Source: Argentina anserina (taxonomy: Eukaryota; Streptophyta; Magnoliopsida; Rosales; Rosaceae). Taken from it: DNA of 64,000 nucleotides. The DNA is taken from positions 1,116,001 to 1,180,000 of the forward strand of contig NC_065875.1 in the NCBI RefSeq assembly GCF_933775445.1. The letters run 5' to 3'. Below are positions 32,626 through 43,767 of this stretch, piece by piece (within the stretch, counting starts at the first letter, position 1; each line of letters opens with the position of its first letter). The notes under the pieces are model-generated. The model saw only the letters and a list, made by a program, of their open reading frames with translations. It did not search any database and was not told the origin of the DNA. A program made the translations under genes and the position numbers.

Positions 32626-35600
32626 TTATATGGGGTGCTTATTTTTCTTCATCTTCAGATAGCTGAAAATGGGTCTTTCTGGAACAGGTATAGACTTGAC
32701 TAGCCAACCAATGGGCCAAGAGATGACTGCAATCCCAATGCATACACCCCATTGTCCCCAATTCAACCTCTCTGTATCTGCAAATTTCTTGAGAACCTCC
32801 ACCATCACGACCTGAAGAACAATTGTCACCGCAATGATGCCCATAAACAACTTGTTGGTGTGTATTCCTTTGAAGACATTCTTCTTCTCTAGCTTTCTTG
32901 CGTTGAACTCATTAAAGATCTGGCAAAGCACAAAAGTATTGAAGATCAATGTGTCCTTTACCTTATCACTGACGCCGAATATTGCTTTACCCTTGAACTG
33001 TAAGACCAAGAGGACTGTTATCTGGTAAAGTGCTTGAGGCAAGAGGTTCCTCCACATGATGTTTGTGATGAGCGGTGCCGTCCTTCCTACAGGTGGCTTT
33101 TCCATAAGTTCTTTTGTGGGTTTTTCTGTGGCAAGAGCAAGAGCTCCAAGTGTGTCCATGATCAAGTTTACCCACAATAACTGAACTGCTGTTAGTGGAA
33201 CTTGACCTGCTGAAACTGCTGCTACAAAGTTGATCACAAGAGCTGCAACATTGACGGTGAGCTGGAATTGAATGAACTTCTGGATGTTGTTGTACACACA
33301 TCTCCCCCACATCAAGACTGTAGCAACTGAAGCAAAGTTATCGTCCATGATCACGATATCCGAGCTCTCTTTAGCAACTTCTGTTCCTTGAATCCCCATA
33401 GAAAGTCCTATGTCAGCTTCTTTCAATGCCGGTGCGTCATTGGTGCCATCACCAGTCACTGCAACTACATGACCTTTCTGTTTCAAGCATTGCACCATTA
33501 GAAGCTTATCAAAAGGCGAAGACCTTGCCATCACACAAATTTTTTCAACTTTCTCCAGTCTCTCTTCTTGTGTGTAGTTGCGGAATTCCACACCTTCAAC
33601 CACTGCCCCGAACATGTCCTGATCAGGCCTGAGTATCCCACATTCAGTGGCTATTGCTTTTGCAGTGAAAACATTGTCACCAGTAATCATCTTGACATTC
33701 ACCCCTGCATATTGACATTCTTCAACTGCTTTCTTTACACCCTGACGGCATGGATCCTTAAGACCTACAAGTCCCAGTAGGGTCAGTCCATCGTCATTTA
33801 GCACATATTTCTGGTCTGCATTTAGTCGCTTTTCTTCTGGTACTTGTTTATGCGCAAATGCTATGCATCTGAGGCTGCTAGCTGCCATACCTTGAATAAT
33901 CTGCTCAAATTTCCTCTTTTCATTTTCATCCATATCCTTGACAATTCCAGAGGCATTGTAATAACTTTTGCACATTGCTAGTATCATCTCTGCTGCTCCT
34001 TTCCAGTGTACATGGATTGAGTTGTCTGCATTTCTCTTCACCAGAACCCCACTTTGTTTCTTCTTTGAGTTAAAGGCCTCAACGTGGAGAATGCTACAAC
34101 TCTTCACCACTTTCTCCATATCCATGTTCAACCCTTGTACGGCCCATGAAAGAATAGCCTTTTCAGTTGGACTGCCAGAAATCTCAGCTTCGGATTCCAA
34201 GCTAGGCCTGTACACACTACCAGTTGTATTGAGAGCAACCCCTTCTTGGATCAATTCGGAAACATAAGGAGAGATAGATGAATGAGCTTCTTCTTCCACA
34301 GATTCTTTCCCCAACCAAAACTTAGTCACCTTCATCTGGTTCATGGTCAGAGTGCCTGTTTTGTCGGTACAAATTGTTGTTGCAGATCCCATGGTTTCGC
34401 ATGCGGAGAGCTTCCGGACCATTGCGTTATCGACCATCATTCTCTTCATGGAATAAGCAAGAGTGAGTGTCACAGCTAATGGTAGTCCTTCTGGAATTGC
34501 TACCACAACAATTGTAACAGCAGCTGCTACAATCCCAATGACAGCGTTTATTATGTCATCAGACTTTGTCTTGCTGCCATTGTACTCTTTGTTTCCATTC
34601 TCATCTTCTGTATTACCAGTGAAGTAACGGACCAACATGACTACAAGCACAAAGAAAGCAACAGCCAAACCAACTTTACCTATCGATGAAGTTAGCTTGT
34701 CTAGACGTGCCTGCAGAGGTGTCTTTTCACTGGTATCTTGGCTGATTTGGCTCATCATTGCACCCCAATTTGTGTTCATGCCAACTGATGTGACGAGCAT
34801 CCGACCATAACCATCAGCGATTTTGGTCCCTGAAAACAAGAAAGGATTCTCGTGCATGCTAATCTCAACATGGTCACTCTCTCCTGTCATGCTTGATTCA
34901 TCTACTGATAAAGAGTGACCTTCCAGAAGCAATCCATCAGCTGGAACCTGATCTCCAGTCTTCAAGCAGATGACATCACCAACCACAATTTCAAATATGG
35001 ATATCAGTTGGCGCCTTCCATTTCTCACAGCCTCAATTTGTAGATTGTTGCTGACTTTAGACAACTTGTCAAACTGTCTGCTTTGTCTGTAGTTGCTTAT
35101 GGCTGAAACAGAAATAACTAGAATGACCGCGAGACAAATGCTTCCACCGTCAATCCAACCTTCTTTTAATCCATGCTCTTTGATACCGAAACCAAGAGAC
35201 AATGCAGCACAGCCTAAAAGAATGAGAATAGTGAGGTCTTTGAAGGCTTCCCACACAAAATGGAAGAATCCTTGTGTTGGTGGTTTCTTATATGTGTTGG
35301 AACCAAATGCTTCATGTCTGCGAGCAATGTCTTCAGCATCGTCGCCATTAATTCCATGCTGCACGTCAGTATTGAGTGCTGATGCCAATTCTTCAGCCCC
35401 TCCCATCTCCACGAGCTGGTTTCGATTTTTCTCCTTCACAAGATCAGTGAGGCATTTTTGATCAGCTTTGAAGCCATTAATGGCTGGAATCGAAGGTGAA
35501 CCAACACTAACAATGGAGTATGAGACTGTGCGTGGTATAAATGCGGGTTTGGTGTTTTTGGGTGGAGAAGAAGGTCGCAAAGACAGGAGGGCTCTGGAAC

Positions 35601-35721
35601 AGTAGATGTTGATAAAAGCAGAATGCCATTTTCTTTTGCTTATGCCAAGACTGGTGCTCGGAACATCAAGCAGAAACTCTATGCTCCCCAGCCTTGCATG
35701 CAGGGTGGTAGGCTTGGTCAT
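32626..35721 (-). CDS. ACA: ACA-B: plasma-membrane-type Ca2+-ATPase, full length
   Basis: An intact, intronless 1,031-residue P2B Ca2+ pump, the typical size of ACA12/ACA13-type proteins. The N-terminus (about 28-48, SKRKWHSAFINIYCSRALLSL-like, basic and aromatic with W32) fits the calmodulin-binding autoinhibitory helix. TGES is at about 279-282, PEGLP at 410-414 in transmembrane 4, the phosphorylated Asp453 in CTDKTGTLT, then KGAAEMI, GDGTNDAPALKEADIG and NLIMDT in transmembrane 6. All core catalytic and Ca2+-site motifs are present. The C-terminus ends KKNKHPI. It should export Ca2+ across the plasma membrane under calmodulin control; localisation is inferred from the family. It is the best reference for the other copies in the cluster. 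Confidence 0.95.
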   Translation of the reverse strand: MTKPTTLHARLGSIEFLLDVPSTSLGISKRKWHSAFINIYCSRALLSLRPSSPPKNTKPAFIPRTVSYSIVSVGSPSIPAINGFKADQKCLTDLVKEKNRNQLVEMGGAEELASALNTDVQHGINGDDAEDIARRHEAFGSNTYKKPPTQGFFHFVWEAFKDLTILILLGCAALSLGFGIKEHGLKEGWIDGGSICLAVILVISVSAISNYRQSRQFDKLSKVSNNLQIEAVRNGRRQLISIFEIVVGDVICLKTGDQVPADGLLLEGHSLSVDESSMTGESDHVEISMHENPFLFSGTKIADGYGRMLVTSVGMNTNWGAMMSQISQDTSEKTPLQARLDKLTSSIGKVGLAVAFFVLVVMLVRYFTGNTEDENGNKEYNGSKTKSDDIINAVIGIVAAAVTIVVVAIPEGLPLAVTLTLAYSMKRMMVDNAMVRKLSACETMGSATTICTDKTGTLTMNQMKVTKFWLGKESVEEEAHSSISPYVSELIQEGVALNTTGSVYRPSLESEAEISGSPTEKAILSWAVQGLNMDMEKVVKSCSILHVEAFNSKKKQSGVLVKRNADNSIHVHWKGAAEMILAMCKSYYNASGIVKDMDENEKRKFEQIIQGMAASSLRCIAFAHKQVPEEKRLNADQKYVLNDDGLTLLGLVGLKDPCRQGVKKAVEECQYAGVNVKMITGDNVFTAKAIATECGILRPDQDMFGAVVEGVEFRNYTQEERLEKVEKICVMARSSPFDKLLMVQCLKQKGHVVAVTGDGTNDAPALKEADIGLSMGIQGTEVAKESSDIVIMDDNFASVATVLMWGRCVYNNIQKFIQFQLTVNVAALVINFVAAVSAGQVPLTAVQLLWVNLIMDTLGALALATEKPTKELMEKPPVGRTAPLITNIMWRNLLPQALYQITVLLVLQFKGKAIFGVSDKVKDTLIFNTFVLCQIFNEFNARKLEKKNVFKGIHTNKLFMGIIAVTIVLQVVMVEVLKKFADTERLNWGQWGVCIGIAVISWPIGWLVKSIPVPERPIFSYLKMKKNKHPI

Positions 35722-35871
35722 GGTTTACGTAAAAGCAAATTCAAATACCTCTCAAACTGTTTATATCACAACTCACAATGCAAAAGTATGTTGACAATGT
35801 GTTTTTGGGTAAAAGAAATTCTTCTACAAACCTGTTGTTCAAGTTGTTTCCTTCATGTCGTGAAACCCATT

Positions 35872-35885
35872 CTATTTATAAGATG
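35872..35885 (-). promoter_or_regulatory. Candidate TATA box of ACA-B
   Basis: The minus strand reads CTTATAAATAG about 155 bases upstream of the start codon, giving a predicted leader near 125 bases. Confidence 0.5.
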
Positions 35886-35899
35886 TCCTAAGACTATAT

Positions 35900-36493
35900 T
35901 AATTTATAGCCTGTAGTACGTGTAATATGCAGTTCCGGATAAGTAATTCCGACATCAATTACATGCCGATGTGCGTGTATAATGCGTATGTTACTCTGCT
36001 CTTTCGGAGAAACTGATGTTCTTCCTTGCTAAGGATCCAGGAAAGTCTTCAAGTCTTTTCCCACTTTCCTAGTCATTTCCTATGTCGTATCAATCAATTT
36101 ATGAATGAATAATCGAATGAATCCAGGTGATCAGTTTCGGAGAAAGTTCAAGTATTGATTGATATTTATTTTCATAGTAGTCAGGAAACCGGATATTATG
36201 GTCTGAACCTGTGCAGGCGCGGCGGCGCTGCCTCTAAATAACGAGTGGCGAATTTCGTTAATGTGGGGCTGTGGGCACACATAGTTTCGTCGGCAAATTG
36301 CAAAGTAAAATAAGGCGACGTGTCAACCCGTAAGCACTAAGGAAATGATGTACACGCATACTTGCCAATGATCGAACAACATCTATGTAATTGTAGCCTT
36401 GTAGGTGTCATTGCTCATTTAGTAGGAATTTGACATTGGACCAAATAGATGCGGGCTCCACAAATAGAGAGACTATTTTGTGACCGAGTCCCA

Positions 36494-36538
<45 letters not shown>

Positions 36539-37920
36539 ATCATGACTAACAAATTGTAGACAAATGACTAACAAATTCTTGTAAAGAACTCATACACATA
36601 TCTTCTTCTGGGGTTCTGGGCAATTGCGCCATGCATATATTTCTTTTGTTTTGATGAAGGTAAATTATTGCCATGCATACAACGATCCTTTCATATTGTT
36701 ACGCGGAAAAACCTCAGAATTCCAATCGTTGAATCTTCTTTCATCTTAATTTCAATAGATAAGGCTTGACCTAGCTATATTGCTTAAACCCAGCGCCGAG
36801 TCATATGCAACGTACGCAAAATTCATGTTGAGACTTGATGAGAATTAAGAATAACAACTTTTCTATAAGGTTAGCCACAGACTACCATCAGAAATTGCGT
36901 TAAGTTCTTATTAACTCTGAATTTACATTGTTCAGTCAACTCGCTGTTACAGGAGTACATGATGTAGTTCAAAAGAAAATACTAAAAAACACTGGCGGAT
37001 TCAATCCAACGCTTGTCTGGGCCGGAGCCCGTGCAAGATTTTTGCTCTCTATTTTATATATATTAGTGTTAACAAAAAAATAGATATATATATATATATA
37101 ATTAGACTTTTAGCATTTATCTTCTTTAATTATAAAAAATCCTCAAATATAACTCTTCTAATCTTATTGTGGCTCTATATATTGAATATGAAATTGTGAG
37201 TGATTAAGTTTCAATTTAATTAATTTGAGAAAAAAATTTGTACGGTATTTTAATTTATCATTGATCTCAAAATATTCTTCTACATTCATAAACACTTGTT
37301 TTAATTTTGAAAGACTCAATGACCTCAACCGTTTGCATGGTTATATACTTGTAGTGACAACATTTTTTTTTGGCGTTCGGCCAAACTTCAACCAAACTTG
37401 ATACTCACTCTATCTTCGGCCGAACTCTGACCAAACTTGAAACCCACTCTATTTTCTGCTAAATTCCGCCCAAACTTGAAATCCATCCTATTTTCGGATC
37501 CTAGATTCACCACCGCTAAAGAGAAGATAATTAAATGTGAAGGAAGTGCATGATACGTACCTACTAGATATATTCTAACTTGGTCGGTAAATGATCCCTG
37601 TTTGTGTGTTTGTGATATCTTTTCTGCAAAACGCGCAAAGGGTGTCGATTCAAATACATTCCTGATCGGTTCCAACATTCCAACCACGAGATTGTACAAA
37701 ATCCATGACAAATGTATAAGCAGGGGAAATGGCATGAGTAGTGCAAAGACCATCTATCCATCTTCACAAAGTCTTCCATACAAATACTAAAATATAATAT
37801 GATGAATTATTAACTCTCATTCTCAAGTTAGGCTAACATGCAATCATTGCAATGGGTGGTTGATCTGAAAATTCTAGCTTGGAATGCACAGACAGTAGTT
37901 CCATCTTGAATCACACCATC
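35900..37920. other. Intergenic DNA with AT-rich repeats
   Basis: No intact gene. A minus-strand open stretch around 37.58-37.75 kb looks membrane-like (LLMPFPLLIHLSWILYNLVV) but has no recognised family. Near 37.00-37.06 kb a GC-rich string in AT-rich DNA may be a transposon end. Confidence 0.4.
36495..36535. repeat. (TA)n microsatellite
   Basis: A perfect TA run of about 40 bases. Shorter (TA)n tracts lie at 37.08-37.10, 37.93-37.96 and 38.37-38.39 kb. Confidence 0.97.
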
Positions 37921-37977
37921 GATCAATTTTACAATTATATATATATATATATATATATACACAGTCCGTCTTGGCTG

Positions 37978-38354
37978 CGGAGGTCCGCACCACTGTTTTG
38001 GTGCGGATTTCTATTTTTGTACCACTTTTCGATCGAATTTCCTCATCTCCACTGTCTAGTATTTAGATAATATTGTGTAGATCATCGCTGCAAAATTTCA
38101 GCCAATTTGGTGATCACTAAGACACTCAAAATTGCGTTTTTCTGTTAAAAACATAAATGGTTCATGTTTGACAAAATTCAGTGCGTCCACGTTTTTCGAT
38201 TTTGAGGACCTTAACGATCACCAAATTGCCTGAAAATTTGCATAGATGATTTACACAATATAATCTAGATACTAGACGGTGGAGATAAGGAAATCCGACC
38301 GAAAAGTAGTTCAAAAATGGAAATCCGCACCAAAACCATTGGTGCGGACCTCCG
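37978..38354. mobile_element. Foldback MITE 2 (377 bp) inside an AT tract
   Basis: The ends read CGGAGGTCCGCACCA and its inverted copy. Similarity continues inward for about 140 bases per arm (TTTTGGTGCGGATTTC, TTTCGATCGAATTTCCT-type and ATCTAGATACTAGAC-type blocks). It sits between two (TA)n runs, suggesting insertion into a TA microsatellite. Noncoding. Confidence 0.88.
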
Positions 38355-38814
38355 TATTTGAGAAAAACCATATATATATATATATATTTTTTTTTTTCCA
38401 TAAAATCCTAGAGCATTCATCTCTATTATTATGTATTTTGTATAATTCGTATAATCTTGGATGATACCTTTAGTTTCACGGGTATTATTCAAAAATGAGT
38501 ATTTCAAGTATTGTAATTGGATGAACATAGTAATTTAAAAATAAAAAATATATAAACATGGTGTAAAACAAATGTCAGGTGTACAAAGTTGTCTGAGTGG
38601 CAATAACGGTTCCTTATATTAGATATACAATGTATTTTTTGAGATGCATTGTAAATAAACGAAACTTATCTACAACTACCATTTAAACAATGGCTAAATG
38701 GAATTTTCTTTTTATTAGAATGATCGATCTATGTCGAATAAGTCAAATAATATGAACAACCAAGAGGTGAAGAAAAAAGGATTCAAAGTTTTGAACTAGC
38801 TAGAATAAAAAAAG

Positions 38815-39232
38815 GTGTTGCTAAATGTACCTGCAAAATTTGAAGTATACCCAACATCTAAAAGTTTATCCCTTGTGGTTCCAAAAACCCCAATCCAACG
38901 ATTTCATTCCACAATCAACCATTTTCAAGTACTTCTCTCTTTTGCCAATTCGAGCAACACCTAGACTACTACAAACAAATACATGTAGTTCGTGGACAAG
39001 CAAGAATTGTATAGAGGTTCTGAAGATGAGAGAGATAATAGTTGATCATTAATAGTCCTTGAAGAACTAATAAATATATAAACTATTTGGATGAGAGAGA
39101 AGAAGACATCCACTCTATCAATTCTGATCTCTTTTAACAGTAAGGGGCTCATTAGACAACAATGCTCTCTCCCTCTCATCGGTTTATTAAAATTAAGAAT
39201 TAACCTAACATTGCCGGATACATTTAACATCA
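38815..39232. mobile_element. TIR element 2 (about 418 bp), same family as 28.6 kb
   Basis: The left end reads GTGTTGCTAAATGTACCTGC. The right end is the inverted counterpart GGATACATTTAACATCAC. It shares its terminus with the 945-bp element at 28.56-29.51 kb but is much shorter inside. Borders are approximate. Confidence 0.7.
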
Positions 39233-39426
39233 CACGTACCAAAATCGACGTAACATCTTACCAAAGTATGGCACGCCCTACACAAGTGAGGCTAAAACCC
39301 CACAAGGAGGCCATTATAGTATTCAGTTTTCTTAAATTGGTGTGCTGTGCCTATGTAATTGGCAGAATTTACAAAAAGCTTAGAACAGAAATCAGAAAAG
39401 TAAAGAAAGAAAAAAAAAACAGATTA

Positions 39427-39500
39427 CTGACGCCGGGAATCGAAGCCGGTTGGGCTTGGTATTAGTAAAAATGCTAATCCAAGCCTACTAAGCCTGCAGA
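39427..39500 (-). other. tRNA-like sequence with a strong hairpin
   Basis: The minus strand has CTTAGTAGGCTTGG (A-box-like) and GGCTTCGATTCCC (B-box-like, T-arm look). Between them is a hairpin, GGCTTGG-ATTAG pairing with CTAAT-CCAAGCC around an 8-base loop. No standard anticodon arm or acceptor stem can be drawn, so it is a tRNA-derived pseudogene or SINE head rather than a working tRNA gene. Confidence 0.4.
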
Positions 39501-40915
39501 GATCTCTGTGGAGATATGCTGTTATACTTATCTAATAAACCATAAACACCCAATATTATTGAAACCGTCTCAAAATACGTTGGCCATAATATATAAGGGC
39601 CTGTTTTGGTGTCTGGTTTTTGTATGAACTTGTAGTATGCTTGCAATTTGTCTTCATCGTTTGTGGGTTTGAAACTTTGAATTCGTCAAAGATGTTTGGA
39701 ACGAGTCAAAGAAAGTTAAGAAACCATGGAAAGGAATCGGTTGTCTTCTTCGATCGAGTTCTTCCACATGCCACTTGCAAAGTCTCCTAGCTATACAGCA
39801 AGTATGTGCTCTTGGCTTCCACGAAGCCTTCATTTGAATTCTTTAGTTATACTAATCAACGTTCATCCATCCCTTTTAGTCTTCTCGGCGTCGGCTGTGG
39901 AACATTGTTCGTATTTAGGTCGACGTAGCGGCGTCACAGCTCTTCCGTCTGGCACACACGTTTACGTTACGTAGGTAAAGCTAACTCATTCATTCTCATG
40001 ATCTCATCCAAATACCATACATTTACCAATTGCACATATCATTTTGGCAATTTGGCTTATACAGTATGATGGACTAGACTATATATAAGTAGAGTATACT
40101 ATATTCTCTGTGACTCTGTCTGACAGTGATATATCTGTCAATAATAGAGAGCGAGACTTTGGAACTGATCAAGTGGGAGTTGAAAGTGTCAAAGTAAACG
40201 TAGAACATTCCTCGAATTTGAAGATTCCAACGTTTTGGATTCTATTAATAATTTTCACTCTCAGAGCAGCCTATATATAATCCCCATATATGTATGTATA
40301 TATGATAGTTATTCCAGTCATATATTCCTTGCTCAATCAAAATGGTGTCTTCAGTTTTCCTCATTAATTTTGTGCTCTTGTTGTTCCTCTCTTTCTTCAA
40401 CGTTGAAATTTTGTCCCCCGATTTCTTTGCAAACACCAAATAGCCCCAATGCCTACTATTTTCAATCTTAGTGCCAGAAAATTGCCTTCCCCAGTTCATG
40501 GTGATGTTTTTGACCACCAACTGTTTTTTGATGATTTGCTTCTAAAAATCACCAACCTGAGGAGTTCTTACATTTTTGTGTGGGAAGCCTTCAAATAACA
40601 GAAAATTAGTGATGACATTCTCCTGGTTTTGGAATGCGTTTATAGCACAGGTTTGAATGAACCAAATTTTACATCTGCTTCATCATTTATGTGACAGTTT
40701 CGCAAATCATGGAAAGTCAACGACACTTTCGATGACTGGCAGCACAAGATTTTCCTATTCCGAATTGAGTTTCGGGTTGCCAGTTTGGTAAAGATCGGAG
40801 ATCTCAAAAGGCTATTCTTTACAATGAGACTACATCAACCAGGTCCAATTCTTTGTAATAATGTTGCATCACTCTGTGGTAGAAATTCCAGGTCAATCTG
40901 CTAATTCGACAGGTG
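39501..40915. other. Intergenic DNA, nothing firm
   Basis: Short open frames only; none with a recognised domain. Confidence 0.4.
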
Positions 40916-40916
40916 T

Positions 40917-41645
40917 AGCATTCTCCTTGTTGACGGCTTTGATTCGGAGAATAAGTGGAGTGGTGTTTTGATTACAAGGAAGGCATGACAATACAATCCA
41001 AGTATATTTTCAGAGGAGCTGCACAGATGATACTAGAAATGTGCACACGTTACTACAGTGCTACTGGACTTGTTAAAGTTGTTCAAGGTATGGCAGCTAG
41101 CAGCCTTAGATGCATGGCGTTTTCGCACATAAACAAGTTCCAGCAGACGAGCAGGTTGAGGTAGACCAGAAAGTTTTGCTAGAGGAAGATGGATTGACCC
41201 TATTGGGACTTGTAAGGCTTAAAGATCCATGTCGTCCGGGAGTGAAGAAAGCAGTTGAAGACTGTCAATATGCAGGTGTTAACATCAAAATGATTACTGG
41301 CGACATTGTTTTCACTGCAAAAGCCATAGCCACTGAGTGTGGGATACTCAAGCCTGGCCAGGACAAGCTCGGAGCAGTCATAGAGGTGCTGAATTTCACA
41401 ACTACACTCCAGAAGATAGAATGGAGAAGGTTGATGCAATATGTGTAATGGCAAGGTCTTCTCCTTTTGATTAGCTTCTGATGGTACAATGCTTGAAGCA
41501 GAAAGGACCTGTAGTTGCAGTGAGAGGTGATGCAACCAATGATGCACCGGCACCGAAAGAAGGTTATATAGGACTTTCTATACGGATTCAAGGAACAGAA
41601 GTTGCTAAAGAGAGCTCGGATATTGTGATCATGGATAACTTTGTT
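40917..41645 (+). pseudogene. ACA fragment in inverted orientation
   Basis: The plus strand carries the ACA nucleotide-binding to hinge region: GAAQMILEMC, QGMAASSLRCMAF, EDGLTLLGLVRLKDPCRPGV, GDIVFTAKAIATECGI and a degraded hinge (GDATNDAPAPKEG instead of GDGTNDAPALKEA). About 13 residues are deleted before QGMAAS, and there are frameshifts. From about 41126 onward it is nearly identical to the minus-strand copy at 42.43-42.96 kb and shares its 1-base frameshift. It forms an inverted repeat with ACA-C. Confidence 0.9.
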
Positions 41646-43460
41646 TCAGTTAACTACAATATAAAGTTGAAACTACAATATTTAAGAATAGAAATTTACT
41701 ACAGATTTACTATGGTTCCAGCATGGAGCTTCAAAGTTCAAATGCTGCTCTGATGTTTCTTCATCCTTAGGTAACTGAGACAAGGTTTCTTTGGAACAGG
41801 TACAGACTTGAAAACCCATCCAATTGGCCAGGAGAGGGCTGCAATGCCAATGCATATACCCTATTGTCCCAAGTTCAGTCTCTCTGTATCAGCAAATTTC
41901 TTCAGAAACTCAACCATGACCACTTGGAGAATAATTGTTGCTGCTAGATTCCCATTAACAACTTATTGGTCTGTATTCCCTTGAAGACATTTTTCTTCTC
42001 CAGCTTCCTCGTATTAAACTCATTGAAGACCTGGCAAAGCACAAAAGTGTTGAAGATCAATGTGTCCTTTACCTTATCACTGACACCGAAAATCGCTTTG
42101 CCCCGGAATTGTAATATCAAGAGGATTGTTATCTGGTACAACGCTTGAGGCAAGAGGTTCCTCCACATGATGTTTGTGATGAGAGGTGCTGTCCTTCCCA
42201 CTGGTGGGTTTTTCTGTGGCTAGTGCAAGAGCTCCAAGTGTGTCCATAATCAAGTTTACCCACAATAACTGAACAGCTGTTAATGGGACATGACCTGCTG
42301 ATACTGCTGCCACAAAGTTGATCACAAGGGCTGCAACATTGACCGTGAGCTGAAATTGGATGAAATTCAGGATGTTATTGTACAGACATCTCCCCCACAT
42401 CAAGACTGTAGCAACTGAAGCAAAGTTATCGTCCATGATCACGATATCTGAGCTCTCTTTAGCAACTTCTGTTCCTTGAATCCCCATAGAAAGTCCTATA
42501 TCACCTTCTTTTAGTGCCGGTGCATCATTTGTTCCATCACCTGTCACTGCAACTACATGGCCTTTCTGCTTCAAGCATTGTACCATCAGAAGCTTATCAA
42601 AAGGGGAAGACCTTGCCATTACACATATTGCATCAACCTTCTCCATTCTATCTTCTGGAGTGTAGTTGCGAAATTCAGCACCTCTATGACTGCTCCGAGC
42701 ATGTCCTGGCCAGGCCTGAGTATCCCACACTCAGTGGCTATGGCTTTTGCAGTGAAAACAATGTCGCCAGTAATCATTTTGATGTTAACACCTGCATATT
42801 GACAGTCTTCAACTGCTTTCTTCACTCCCGGACGACATGGATCTTTAAGCCCTACAAGTCCCAATAGGATCAATCCATCTTCCTTTAGCAAAACTTTCTG
42901 GTCTACCTCAACCTGCTCGTCTGCTGGAACTTGTTTATGTGCGAACGCGATACATCTTAGGCTGCTAGCTTCCATACCTCGTATAATTTGCTCAAAGTAC
43001 TCTTTTTCATTGTTATCCATATCCATAATAATTCCTGAGGCATCGTATTAACTTGTACACATTGCTAGTATCATCTCTGCAGCTCCTTTATAATGTACTT
43101 CAACTGTATTATTCGCCTTCTTCTTAACTAAAACCCCACTACCGGCACTACGTTTCTTCTTTGAATTGAAGGCCTCAACATGGAGAATGCTACAGCTTTT
43201 CACCACTATCTCTATATCCATATTCGCATTATTCCGTTGGCATTTTAGCCTTCCTTCTTCTTACAGGGCCTATCCACTAGTTCAGTACTCCTTCTTGGTC
43301 GTGAATATCTGAATACGACGAACCGCCCATGATAGAATAGTCTTCTCAGTTGGACTGCCTGAGATCTCAATTTCTGAATCCAAGCTAGGCTTAAACACAC
43401 TACCAGTTGTGTTCAAAGAAACCCCTTCTTGGATCAAGTTGAGAACATGAGGAGAAACCC

Positions 43461-43575
43461 CCTACAGAAGAGCAACTTGCGGATATACTCAGCAAAGGAA
43501 TGTCCAAGAAGATTTTTTATGACTCACTTTACAAGTTGGGCATGATTGATGTGTATGCGCCAACTTGAGGGGGAG
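43461..43575 (+). mobile_element. 3' remnant of a second copia B copy in tandem
   Basis: These 115 bases match the last part of the copia B internal region (48556-48670: CCTACAGAAGAGC ... TTGAGGGGGAG) and directly precede the left LTR. The structure is therefore [internal end]-LTR-internal-LTR, left over from tandem elements sharing an LTR. On its left it joins ACA-C without a target duplication. Confidence 0.88.
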
Positions 43576-43753
43576 TGTTAACGTGTGTGAGCTGTGTAAA
43601 GCAGCAAACCATGTTACTAGAACAGCTAGATTCATCATTAGAGATAATGCTAAACAGCAATGCATTGTTGAATTCATTTCCTATAAATAGCTAGTTCTAG
43701 ACTTGTATCAAACAATCAATTCAAAGCAATATACAAGCTACATACATTTTCTA
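43576..43753 (+). repeat. Copia B left (5') LTR
   Basis: A 178-bp repeat with TATAAATAG near 43682-43690 as likely promoter TATA. Partner at 48671-48848. Confidence 0.92.
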
Positions 43754-43755
43754 GT

Positions 43756-43767
43756 TGGTATCAGAGC
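43756..43767 (+). other. Copia B primer-binding site
   Basis: TGGTATCAGAGC, complementary to initiator methionine tRNA, two bases after the LTR. Confidence 0.93.

Noticed and set aside
39427..39500. Functional tRNA gene
   Set aside because: No acceptor stem or anticodon arm can be drawn; kept only as tRNA-like.
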